Shown piece after piece: positions 1 through 7,190 of a DNA stretch of 16,758 nucleotides. The notes beneath the pieces are model-generated. The model was not told the DNA's origin, searched no databases, and saw only the letters and a list, made by a program, of their open reading frames with translations. Made by a program: the position numbers and the translations under genes. Positions within the stretch are counted from its first letter, which is position 1. Each line of letters starts with the position of its first letter. The stretch is from Bog-950 sp035299425 (lineage in GTDB: Bacteria; Bacteroidota; Bacteroidia; Chitinophagales; LD1), in the NCBI GenBank assembly GCA_035299425.1, contig DATGWP010000046.1, positions 1 to 16,758 of the forward strand, given 5' to 3'.

Positions 1-972
1 GTTTGAGAGGCAGGCGTAACCACAATGGCCGATGGCTGGGTAACATTAAATGTTTGTGTAGCTGTGCAGCTATTGGCATCGGTCACATTGCAGGTCCAGG
101 TGCCGGCTGTTAAGCCCGTAACGCTTACTGTGCCATCACCGGTAGGGTTTCCAGGCGTCCAATTGTATGTAAATCCACCGGCACCACCGGTAGGGGTATT
201 AATGCTTGCTGCGCCCGTGTTGCCGCCAAAGCAGGCTATGTTGGTTTGCGATGCCGGTGTAACCACAATAGCCGGCGGAGCTGTAATGTTAAACGTCCTT
301 GTGGCCGTACAGCTATTAGCATCCGTTACGGTACAGGTCCAGGTTCCGGCAGTTAAGCCTGTTACGCTTACTGTGCCGTCGCCGGTAGGGTTACCGGGTG
401 TCCAGTTGTATGTAAATCCACCGGCACCACCGGTAGGGGTATTGATACTGGCCGCACCGTTGCTTCCGCCAAAACATGAAATATTTGTTTGAGAGGCAGG
501 CGTAACCACAATGGCCGATGGCTGGGTAACATTAAATGTTTGTGTAGCTGTGCAGCTATTGGCATCGGTCACAGTGCAGGTCCAGCTGCCGGCTGTTAAG
601 CCCGTAACGCTTACTGTGCCGTCGCCGGTAGGGTTTCCGGGCGTCCAATTGTATGTAAAACCGCCTGCGCCACCGGTGGGCGTATTAATACTTGCCGCAC
701 CATTGTTGCCGCCGTTGCAGGATATATTAGACTGCGAGGCTGGGGTAACCACAATAGCCGGCGGTTGTGTTATGTTAAATGTACGTGAGGCCGTGCAACC
801 TATATTATCGGTTGTAGTGCAGGTCCAGGTGCCGGCAGTTAATCCCGTTACGCTTACAGTTCCATCGCCGGTAGGGTTACCGGGTGTCCAGTTGTAGCTA
901 TATGGCGAAATACCTCCGGTAGCTGCATTTGCGCTTGCGGCTCCGGTATTGCCGCCAAAACAGGCTACGTTA
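1..972 (-). repeat. In-frame tandem array of 243-bp SprB-type repeats (four units visible)
   Basis: Four units of exactly 243 bp (81 codons) can be laid end to end at about 730-972, 487-729, 244-486 and 1-243, listed in protein order. The unit at the window edge is the fourth, and the array may continue beyond it. Bases 1-87 and 487-573 are identical, so the best match is between units two apart (486-bp shift). Bases 163-200 and 406-443 are identical between adjacent units. The first unit (730-972) is the most diverged. This mosaic pattern suggests recombination or gene conversion between units. The period is a multiple of three, so gain or loss of units would keep the reading frame. Confidence 0.9.
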
Positions 973-2072
973 GTTTGAGAGTTTGCAGTTAATGAAGGGT
1001 TAGAAACGGTAAGAGTGGCCTGGCTGGAAGTGCTTGAACACGCGCCACTGCTTGCTATACATCTATACAGGTAACCATTCATTCCGGCTGTAGCTCCTGT
1101 TATATTTAACGTAGCCGTGGTAGCGTTGCTATACGGTGCAACATTTGAAATATTTGAAAAACCACTACCGGTATTTACCTGCCATTGATAGCCAGTTGCC
1201 CCTGTAGCAGTTATAGAGAAAGAGGTGCTACCTGTTGCGCATACCGAACTGTTAGACGGGTTGCCGGATATAGTAGGGTTAGAGCAAGTAGCATAATAAG
1301 TACAGGAAATCTGCATACCATATACAGTTAGGCCCGTATTACTAAAAACCCAATTAGCTTTATTCATAACGGCAGTGCGCAAAGCAGCTACAGTTGAATA
1401 TGGCCCACCTGAGCAATTAAAACGACCATGGTCGTTGTTAGGAGTGGCGCCAGCAGTACCTGCCAGAAATGCGTTAGTACCACCTGTTAAACCGGGGGGC
1501 ATAACTGAAGTTTGCGGACCATACGAACATCCTGCACCATTCCAGGTTGCATCGGAGGTTGTGCCACAGCTTAATGCCCAACAAATACCAGCTATAAAAG
1601 TTACAGAGCCCGACGTTGGGTCTCCGGCACCACCCTGAAATGCTATTATCTGATCGCCGGCGTTTGATAAGGATAGCCCGCTAACAACATTTCCTCCCAA
1701 TACCTGGCTTACTGTGCCATTGGCACTACCGTTTACTGTAGCAGCAGATGCGCCCAAACCATTAATAATTACTTCTGTGCCTATAGCAAGAGCTGTTCCC
1801 GAAACCCACGAGATAGTTCCTTCTGTAGTACCAGATGCCTGCCATGCAGCGCCCTGGTAACCGCGCTCGGTAAAATAAATGGTAGTACCTGAGCTAATTG
1901 GCGTGAGCAATACAAACTTAAAAGTATCGGGAGTGCCAGAAGCCGCAATGCCGTTATACCCTGTAAAAATAATATCTCCCGCCGCTAACGTGGTTTGAGC
2001 TTTTAAGCTGCTGCCCCAACACATTGTAAATGACAGCATAATAAAAAGTAGCTTAAATCTAAATGTTGACAT
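1..2072 (-). CDS. Secreted SprB-repeat adhesin-like protein, N-terminal part (3' end outside window)
   Basis: The frame is open from an ATG at 2072 to the window edge, giving 690 residues without the natural C-terminus. Residues 1-26 form a signal peptide: a Lys/Arg start, the hydrophobic run LLFIMLSFTMC, then a probable cut after LKAQ. Residues 28-250 form an N-terminal domain (AGDIIFTGYNG, TTIYFTERGYQG, GTEVIING) of a kind I associate with large secreted Bacteroidota proteins but cannot name. Residues 265-360 look Ig-like (GYQWQVNTGSGF, then YLYRCIA). From residue 365 there are four tandem 81-residue repeats of SprB type, each with an NISCFGG-like start, TYNWTPG, GLTAGTWTC and TDANSCTAT. 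SprB is the cell-surface gliding adhesin of Flavobacterium, and such repeats occur in many T9SS cargo proteins. A C-terminal sorting domain would be expected outside the window. No Shine-Dalgarno precedes the start. Architecture is clear; the ligand is unknown. Confidence 0.9.
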   Translation of the reverse strand, partial: MSTFRFKLLFIMLSFTMCWGSSLKAQTTLAAGDIIFTGYNGIAASGTPDTFKFVLLTPISSGTTIYFTERGYQGAAWQASGTTEGTISWVSGTALAIGTEVIINGLGASAATVNGSANGTVSQVLGGNVVSGLSLSNAGDQIIAFQGGAGDPTSGSVTFIAGICWALSCGTTSDATWNGAGCSYGPQTSVMPPGLTGGTNAFLAGTAGATPNNDHGRFNCSGGPYSTVAALRTAVMNKANWVFSNTGLTVYGMQISCTYYATCSNPTISGNPSNSSVCATGSTSFSITATGATGYQWQVNTGSGFSNISNVAPYSNATTATLNITGATAGMNGYLYRCIASSGACSSTSSQATLTVSNPSLTANSQTNVACFGGNTGAASANAATGGISPYSYNWTPGNPTGDGTVSVTGLTAGTWTCTTTDNIGCTASRTFNITQPPAIVVTPASQSNISCNGGNNGAASINTPTGGAGGFTYNWTPGNPTGDGTVSVTGLTAGSWTCTVTDANSCTATQTFNVTQPSAIVVTPASQTNISCFGGSNGAASINTPTGGAGGFTYNWTPGNPTGDGTVSVTGLTAGTWTCTVTDANSCTATRTFNITAPPAIVVTPASQTNIACFGGNTGAASINTPTGGAGGFTYNWTPGNPTGDGTVSVTGLTAGTWTCNVTDANSCTATQTFNVTQPSAIVVTPASQ

Positions 2073-2104
2073 ATGGGTTTTCTTTATTTATTAAAAACAA
2101 CACC

Positions 2105-2137
2105 TAAACATATCTTAATTGCATTGTCGCGCTCAAT
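2105..2137 (-). promoter_or_regulatory. Candidate Bacteroidota-type promoter for the SprB-repeat gene
   Basis: On the minus strand, TATGTTTA (2112-2105) matches five of six fixed positions of the Bacteroidota -7 consensus TAnnTTTG. ATTG (2137-2134) sits 21 nt further upstream and matches three of four positions of the -33 element TTTG. This would give a leader of roughly 25-30 nt before the ATG at 2072. The match is partial and the region is AT-rich, so a chance match is possible. The rest of the 263-bp divergent intergenic region (2073-2335) shows no other structure that I can support. Confidence 0.3.
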
Positions 2138-2335
2138 ATTGCCATCCATATATTTTAACCGATAATTGTGGATAACAGAAAATGCAGCTACTTCAGAAAT
2201 AAACACCAGCCTTTAAAAAAACCAATAACAGGACACAGAGCAATGCTGAATAAAAAGACAAAATACCTCCCATTAAGCCTTTACCCGTGTTAATCTGAGT
2301 TTTGTTGAACCTATACTTTTTGGCATATTGCACAT

Positions 2336-4513
2336 ATGAAAGTGACTACTAAATCAGGCGACTACAATCTTAGTCATTATATTATTACATTTATCCTAAT
2401 ATATACAGCTGTTTTAAACTTCAACACACTAAGCAACCAATACGCCCTGGATGATGAAATGGTAATAACCAAAAATATGGCTGTGCAGCAGGGGTTTGCG
2501 GGTATACCAAAAATACTTACTACCGATGCATACCAAAGCTACCTTGACCTGATGGGCGCTAACTCACCCCTCACGGGCGGGCGCTACCGCCCGCTTTCTA
2601 TTGTCTCTTTTGCTATTGAGCAACAACTTTTTGGCGATGCCCTGGGTACTGAGTATTTAACCACCCTGAATAGTCTGCAACAAATACAGGTAAGCGGTAC
2701 TAACTTCAGCAGCCTCGATGGATTAAATAAGCAGTTTGCTGAAACCGACCGGAAAATTGTAGCGAGCAACCAAAAAATAGCCGGGGCAAGGCATGCCATG
2801 CAGGTTATATACTTTATATTGTTGGTGTTGGCGCTGTGGTATCTTTTAAGCAATTACATTTTTGCCAATGCCAGGGTAGTTGCCCTCTGCGCTACCCTTC
2901 TGTTTGCATGCCACCCTATACATACCGAGGTTATAGCTAACCTAAAAAGCAGGGATGAAATTTTCTCTATGCTGTTTATTCTGCTAACGCTCATCTTTGT
3001 TTTCAGGTACAACGACAATAAAACAGCCAAAAACTTTGCCGGCATATTGGTCTCATTTGTCCTGGCGCTGCTTTCTAAAGAGTATGCGCTGCTATTGCCC
3101 GTGATTGCTGCCGCGGCAATTATACTGTACCGCAACAAAACCATACAGGATTTGCGCACCGATTGGTTTTACGCCATGGGCATTGTAAGCATTGCCTTTT
3201 TATATTTCCGGTATTCTATCATCGGAAACTCGTCGGCAAAAGCTATGAGCGACGATTTGATAAACAACCCTTATGCGCTGGCCAGTGTGTGGGATAAGCT
3301 CGCCACCAAAATGTATGTATGCCTTGAGTATGTAAAACTGCTATTTGTTCCCTACCGTTTATCGTCCGATTATTCGTTTAACCAGATACCCTACGTAGGA
3401 TTTGCCAATGTGCAGGTATGGGTGTCTATTCTTTTCTTTACAGGCCTGGTGGCTTTAACCGGTTATCTGCTATATAAAAAGAATAAAGCAGCCTTTCCAT
3501 TACTCTTTTTCCTGCTGTTTTTCTTTTTAATAAATAATCTTCTGTTTGAAATTGGCGCTACTATGGGCGAGCGTTTAATTTTTCATTCATCGCTTGGTTT
3601 CTGCATGTTGGTAGCCATGGGTATTGCAGGCGCCGTGCAAAAATTTCCGGCTACAATTCAGCCTAAAATAATTTTAGCCATCACAGCCATGTTTGTTTTG
3701 CCGTATAGTTACAAAACAATTAACCGCAATCCCGATTGGAAGGACAACTTTACCCTGTTTACCCGCGATGTAATAACCGCACCCAACAGTGCGCTCACCA
3801 ACTGCAACGCAGGTTCCGAGTATTTCAACAAAGGTTACCTTACTATTAAAGACAAAAAAGCAACTACCGGTGCCGACTCGGCAATGGTAATTGCATATGC
3901 CGATACAGCACTGGTTTACCTTAAACGCGCTATTGCCATTTATCCGCGATATACCAATGCCTATATGAACTGTGGCATCTGTTACCTTTTTAAAGGTGAT
4001 CTGGATAATGCAGCAGTTAACTGGCGCCAAGCCGCGCGGTTATTTAATGGCGTACACCCTACGCTGGCCACACATGCCAGGGTGCTACTTAATAAGGCAC
4101 TTAGCGCCGGTTATAATAAAGATTATACGGGTGCATCTAAACTACTGGAATATGCCTGCGAACTAGACCCCACTAACGTAGAGATATGGAACAATCTCGC
4201 CGGCTCGCATTTTGCACAAGGGAATTTTAAGCGCGCTACTGAAACTTTTAAAAAAGCCATTGAACTTAATCCTTCTTTAGCCGAGGCGCAACAGGGTTTA
4301 CTATCGGCCGAAAATTTTTTAAAGCTGGAAGAGGATTGCAAACAACAACCTAACGATAAACAAGTATGGCTTAACAGCGCAAAAATATTTGCCCAGTTTG
4401 GGTTTAGCAAAACAGCCTACAACTGCTACCTGCATATTCTTAGCATAGACCCGGGCAATGCACTAGCCCTGCAGGGTAGTGCGGCCACACAAGGCAGAGA
4501 AAACAAGAAATAA
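2336..4513 (+). CDS. TMTC-like multi-pass membrane protein with C-terminal TPRs, putative GT-C protein glycosyltransferase (copy A)
   Basis: This 725-residue protein has about 11 hydrophobic membrane segments (roughly residues 13-457) followed by TPR helices (about 485-715; clear units at 615-646 and 676-708). The membrane part carries the motif series I associate with the TMTC family of protein O-mannosyltransferases (GT-C fold): LDD at 38-40 in the first extracytoplasmic loop, YRPLS at 84-88, HPIHTE at 193-198, KSRDE at 204-208, SKE at 247-249, LSSDYSF at 342-348 and IGATM at 406-410. The acidic DD pair is where GT-C enzymes place catalytic or binding acids. The likely role is sugar transfer from a lipid-linked donor to exported proteins on the periplasmic face. 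Donor and acceptor are unknown and activity is inferred. It is a paralogue of the convergent gene that starts directly after its stop. It carries about 46 extra polar residues (around 101-150) lacking in that paralogue. Confidence 0.85.
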   Translation: MKVTTKSGDYNLSHYIITFILIYTAVLNFNTLSNQYALDDEMVITKNMAVQQGFAGIPKILTTDAYQSYLDLMGANSPLTGGRYRPLSIVSFAIEQQLFGDALGTEYLTTLNSLQQIQVSGTNFSSLDGLNKQFAETDRKIVASNQKIAGARHAMQVIYFILLVLALWYLLSNYIFANARVVALCATLLFACHPIHTEVIANLKSRDEIFSMLFILLTLIFVFRYNDNKTAKNFAGILVSFVLALLSKEYALLLPVIAAAAIILYRNKTIQDLRTDWFYAMGIVSIAFLYFRYSIIGNSSAKAMSDDLINNPYALASVWDKLATKMYVCLEYVKLLFVPYRLSSDYSFNQIPYVGFANVQVWVSILFFTGLVALTGYLLYKKNKAAFPLLFFLLFFFLINNLLFEIGATMGERLIFHSSLGFCMLVAMGIAGAVQKFPATIQPKIILAITAMFVLPYSYKTINRNPDWKDNFTLFTRDVITAPNSALTNCNAGSEYFNKGYLTIKDKKATTGADSAMVIAYADTALVYLKRAIAIYPRYTNAYMNCGICYLFKGDLDNAAVNWRQAARLFNGVHPTLATHARVLLNKALSAGYNKDYTGASKLLEYACELDPTNVEIWNNLAGSHFAQGNFKRATETFKKAIELNPSLAEAQQGLLSAENFLKLEEDCKQQPNDKQVWLNSAKIFAQFGFSKTAYNCYLHILSIDPGNALALQGSAATQGRENKK

Positions 4514-6445
4514 TTATTGCAAACCGTTATACCGGTTTAAGTAAACAGCTGCCTGCTGCGTGTTGCCCATTGATAGATAAGCTGTAGATATAAAACGAAG
4601 TGGGGTTTTGTCGGCGGGGTTAAGCGCATACGCTTTCTCGAAACTAACAATAGCAGAATCGGGCTTATTAAGAAGCCCCAGTATGTTGCCGTAGTTAAGG
4701 TATAAAGAAGCGTTGGTGGTATCGCGTGCCAGGCCATTTTCAAATGCAGTGCGCGCCAGTAAATAATTTTTCTTATTAAAGTAAGCAGTACCCACCATAT
4801 TCCAGGTTTCTTTTAAAATATAGTTGCGCGATATGCAAAGCCTGTGATAAACAAGAGAGCTATCGTACCGACCGTACATAAAATAGGCATCGGCTAAATC
4901 ATGTGTAGCTTCATTATCAGCAGTGTTTAATGTTACTGCCCGCACAAGATTTTTTACAGCAGCACCGTAATTTTTTTTGCGGTAGTAGGCTACCCCCAGG
5001 TTAGTAAACGTATTAGGATACATTGTATCTATAGCAGCAGCCGATTCAAACAGGCGGATACATTCATTTAAATTATTCTGCTTCTCTGTTTCATTATTTA
5101 CAGGTTCGTTTAGCAACAGGCTTCCGTAATTGTAATACACGCGGGCGCTGCTTTTGGCGCTGTTTACATCGGCCGCAAAAAGCGATTTATCCGATTGCCA
5201 ATCGGCATTGCGGGCAATAGTTTTATAGCTGTATAAAAAAAGTAATGGCAGCAAAAGCACAACCGGGTTGTTTAAAAAACGGCTTTGCTGCATTTGTTTT
5301 GTTTCGTAATAAAGCAGGCTAACCAGTGCAATAATAAAACCCAGCACAGGTGTATACAAAAAGCGGTCGGCCATGGTAGCGCCAATAAGTAAAAATATAT
5401 TAGTAGTAAGTGCTATTGTAACCAGAAAGAATATCACCCCGAAAGCCGCCTGCGGAAACTGCGCGCGGTATTTATAAGCTAACCACAGCAAGCCTGCTGC
5501 AAGCAGTAACGGCAACATACCCTGCAGGCTAAAAAGAGACACACAGGCAATTTCGTTGAATGAATAATCATAGCTAAGCTGGTAAGGCCAAAGGCACTTT
5601 AGCATATACCGGCCCAGCATACTAAAGCCTGTACCGGCCTGCGTTAATATACCTCCGCACGCTACCAATGAGTTATCGAGGTAGGTATAGGCACCTGCCG
5701 GCTTATTTGCAATATTAACCACGTAGGTGTGCCAGCCAAGCCATACCCCGGTAAGTACTACCATAGGCGCAAAATAGATAAGCGCCTTTTTAACCGGCAC
5801 CTGCTGCAACCAAACTACCAGCAGGAATAGAACGGGAAGAAAAAGAATTCCCCCTTCTTTTGACAGTAAGCACAACAAATAGGTGGCCGATGCACTTGCA
5901 ACGGTTCGCCAGTTAAGGTCTTTACTGCTCAACAGGATGTTTGCTGTTACTACAAAAAACAGGAAACAAAGTATTTCATCGCGGCTTTTTATGTTAGCCA
6001 CAACCTCGGTATGCACCGGGTGCGCCAGAAACAGCAGCGTTACAAAAAACGGCAGCAAATAACTTTGGTTATAAAATACCCTTTTCAGCAATTTGTAAAG
6101 CATAAAACCTGATAAGCTATACAAAAGCACCTGCACCAGGTGATGTATAAAAGCATTATCCGGGCTTAACTGCCACTCTACTGCAAACATTATTAGCGAC
6201 AACGGACGGTACAGTCCGCTGTTTTGCTCCCAATAGCCCTGCCAGTAAAAAGTAGTAAGTATTTTGCCTATGCCCGCTATGCCTTGCTGAACAAATTTAT
6301 TTTGAAAAATTACAGCCCGGTCATCTAAAACAAAACCATGCTGCAGCGTATTCCCGTATAAAATAAATGGCAACAACAGTAAAACATATGGGGCCAATTG
6401 CTCCATCCAACTAAGTCTTTGTATGCTTGCTTCCTTTTTTGCCAC
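4514..6445 (-). CDS. TMTC-like multi-pass membrane protein with C-terminal TPRs, putative GT-C protein glycosyltransferase (copy B)
   Basis: This 643-residue paralogue of the convergent upstream-strand gene shares its motif series: LDD at 40-42, VQQGIAGIGKILTT at 52-65, YRPLS at 79-83, HPVHTE at 142-147, KSRDE at 153-157, SKE at 195-197, LSYDYSF at 290-296, IGATM at 354-358 and SYKTIARNADW at 406-416. About 11 hydrophobic segments lie between residues 16 and 407. Some six TPR-like units follow (about 435-640), for example TNLGVAYYRKKNYGAAVKNL. Probable role: membrane glycosyltransferase acting on exported proteins, with the TPRs perhaps contacting the acceptor; this is family-level inference. 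The start is uncertain. GTG at 6445 is the first start after an in-frame TAA. An ATG at 6406 (codon 14) would leave a shorter N-terminus before the first membrane helix. No terminator separates it from its neighbour. Confidence 0.85.
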   Translation of the reverse strand: MAKKEASIQRLSWMEQLAPYVLLLLPFILYGNTLQHGFVLDDRAVIFQNKFVQQGIAGIGKILTTFYWQGYWEQNSGLYRPLSLIMFAVEWQLSPDNAFIHHLVQVLLYSLSGFMLYKLLKRVFYNQSYLLPFFVTLLFLAHPVHTEVVANIKSRDEILCFLFFVVTANILLSSKDLNWRTVASASATYLLCLLSKEGGILFLPVLFLLVVWLQQVPVKKALIYFAPMVVLTGVWLGWHTYVVNIANKPAGAYTYLDNSLVACGGILTQAGTGFSMLGRYMLKCLWPYQLSYDYSFNEIACVSLFSLQGMLPLLLAAGLLWLAYKYRAQFPQAAFGVIFFLVTIALTTNIFLLIGATMADRFLYTPVLGFIIALVSLLYYETKQMQQSRFLNNPVVLLLPLLFLYSYKTIARNADWQSDKSLFAADVNSAKSSARVYYNYGSLLLNEPVNNETEKQNNLNECIRLFESAAAIDTMYPNTFTNLGVAYYRKKNYGAAVKNLVRAVTLNTADNEATHDLADAYFMYGRYDSSLVYHRLCISRNYILKETWNMVGTAYFNKKNYLLARTAFENGLARDTTNASLYLNYGNILGLLNKPDSAIVSFEKAYALNPADKTPLRFISTAYLSMGNTQQAAVYLNRYNGLQ

Positions 6446-6598
6446 AGTTTATTTTTCGGGTTTAAATTAATGGGAAAGTAAAAAAGTTTTTTTGCCCGAC
6501 ATTAAATGCAAGTGCCTGCAGTGCAAAACATGTGTGTTGTGGTAAGCGCAAAGAAGAAGTTTTTTCCCTGCATATAAATACCCTGTACTTTATTCTGC

Positions 6599-6715
6599 AT
6601 GACCACAGAAAAAGCAAAGGTGACAGGATATTGCATTAACTTCAAAAATCCGAAAGACATAAACGTGGATATACTTCAGAAAGCCATACTTGATGGGTTT
6701 GTACACAAACAATAA
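6599..6715 (+). CDS. Possible 38-residue small ORF overlapping the next gene
   Basis: ATG at 6599 opens a 38-codon frame ending at TAA 6713-6715. The peptide is hydrophilic and lysine-rich (MTTEKAKVTGYCINFK at the start, AILDGFVHKQ at the end) with no signal peptide or membrane segment. It overlaps the start of the following membrane-protein ORF by 23 bases in a different frame. That arrangement would allow translational coupling. It could instead be the remains of a longer N-terminus lost by a frameshift, or simply chance. I do not recognise it. Confidence 0.3.
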   Translation: MTTEKAKVTGYCINFKNPKDINVDILQKAILDGFVHKQ

Positions 6716-7055
6716 TTTCTATAAAGACTTACCAAAACCATATTACAGCCTTTACAATGCCGTTACATGGCTAGTGTATGTTTGCAGTACTAACGTTCTT
6801 TATTACATAGAGTTTCTGAAGGGTTACTCTTTGAGCTTGTACCGGCAGCTGTTCCGGGAGTTTTGCCAATTACGCCGCTTAGAACAAGCGGCGCGGCACT
6901 CTCCGGGAACGGTTGCCGGTATTTATTTTAAAACATATACCATGTTTATTATTGTACTACTTATAGAAGCTACTACCATTATAGCTTCGCTGATTATTAT
7001 TGGCGATACGCAAGGCTGGTGGAAAAAAGACAAAGGCAATCAACCGAGAAATTAA
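6693..7055 (+). CDS. Unrecognised small membrane protein
   Basis: This 120-residue ORF belongs to no family I recognise. One clear membrane segment lies near the C-terminus (about residues 88-107, FIIVLLIEATTIIASLIII), followed by a polar basic tail. A weaker aromatic hydrophobic stretch lies at about 22-43. The middle (about 50-75) is basic and amphipathic, with REFCQLRRLEQAARH. I chose ATG 6693; a TTG directly before it (6690) could extend the protein by one residue, and an in-frame TAA at 6660-6662 limits any longer form. Codons around 6841-6920 form a long hairpin and are GC-rich compared with the rest of the gene. The gene is followed by the bidirectional terminator at 7126-7175. It stands apart from the divergent TMTC-like gene. 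It may be real but poorly conserved. Confidence 0.55.
   Translation: MGLYTNNNFYKDLPKPYYSLYNAVTWLVYVCSTNVLYYIEFLKGYSLSLYRQLFREFCQLRRLEQAARHSPGTVAGIYFKTYTMFIIVLLIEATTIIASLIIIGDTQGWWKKDKGNQPRN
6841..6920 (+). other. 80-nt extended hairpin inside the small membrane-protein ORF
   Basis: Bases 6841-6860 pair with 6901-6920 over 20 positions: 17 Watson-Crick pairs, two G-U wobbles (6848/6913 and 6850/6911) and one G-G mismatch (6856/6905). Further in, 6864-6867 pairs with 6895-6898 and 6873-6880 pairs with 6886-6893 (8 perfect pairs) around the loop AGAAC. The wobbles are pairs only in plus-strand RNA and would be C-A mismatches on the minus strand, which points to the plus-strand transcript as the structured one. 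Function is unknown; an mRNA structure, an embedded small RNA or a palindromic mobile repeat are all possible. Confidence 0.75.
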
Positions 7056-7125
7056 GCGCCGCCAGGCTTTAGACCAAGGCATGAAAACTTCTCTGCTACC
7101 ACTAAACATTATTGCGTCAGCTCAA

Positions 7126-7175
7126 TTAAAAAAAAGAAGGTATGAAACCAATGGCCCATACCTTCTTTTTTTTAA
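7126..7175. terminator. Bidirectional intrinsic terminator
   Basis: A perfect 19-bp inverted repeat (7126-7144 with 7157-7175) flanks a 12-nt loop. The arm core is GAAGGTATG against CATACCTTC. An eight-A run lies on the left (7128-7135) and an eight-T run on the right (7166-7173). Each strand therefore reads as a hairpin followed by a U-tract. It lies 70 bases after the plus-strand small membrane-protein gene and 16 bases after the stop of the minus-strand giant gene, so it can end transcription from both directions. Confidence 0.9.
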
Positions 7176-7190
7176 ATTCGGATAAACCAA

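Noticed and set aside
25..897. Long plus-strand open frames across the repeat array
   Set aside because: They are antisense to the SprB-type repeats. Their proline/valine-rich repetitive sequence simply mirrors the 243-bp periodicity of the minus-strand gene, which has a signal peptide and recognised domains.
2301..2322. TTTG (2301-2304) and TACTTTTTG (2314-2322) as a promoter for the first TMTC-like gene
   Set aside because: Only nine bases separate the elements instead of about 19-21, and the second has one base too many for TAnnTTTG.
2336..6445. The TMTC-like pair as a recent inverted duplication
   Set aside because: The proteins share motifs but differ across most of their length and in size (725 against 643 residues), so the duplication is old or the copies came together separately.
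6841..6920. Integron attC site
   Set aside because: The palindrome ends do not show the RYYYAAC and GTTRRRY core sites, and no integron integrase is present.
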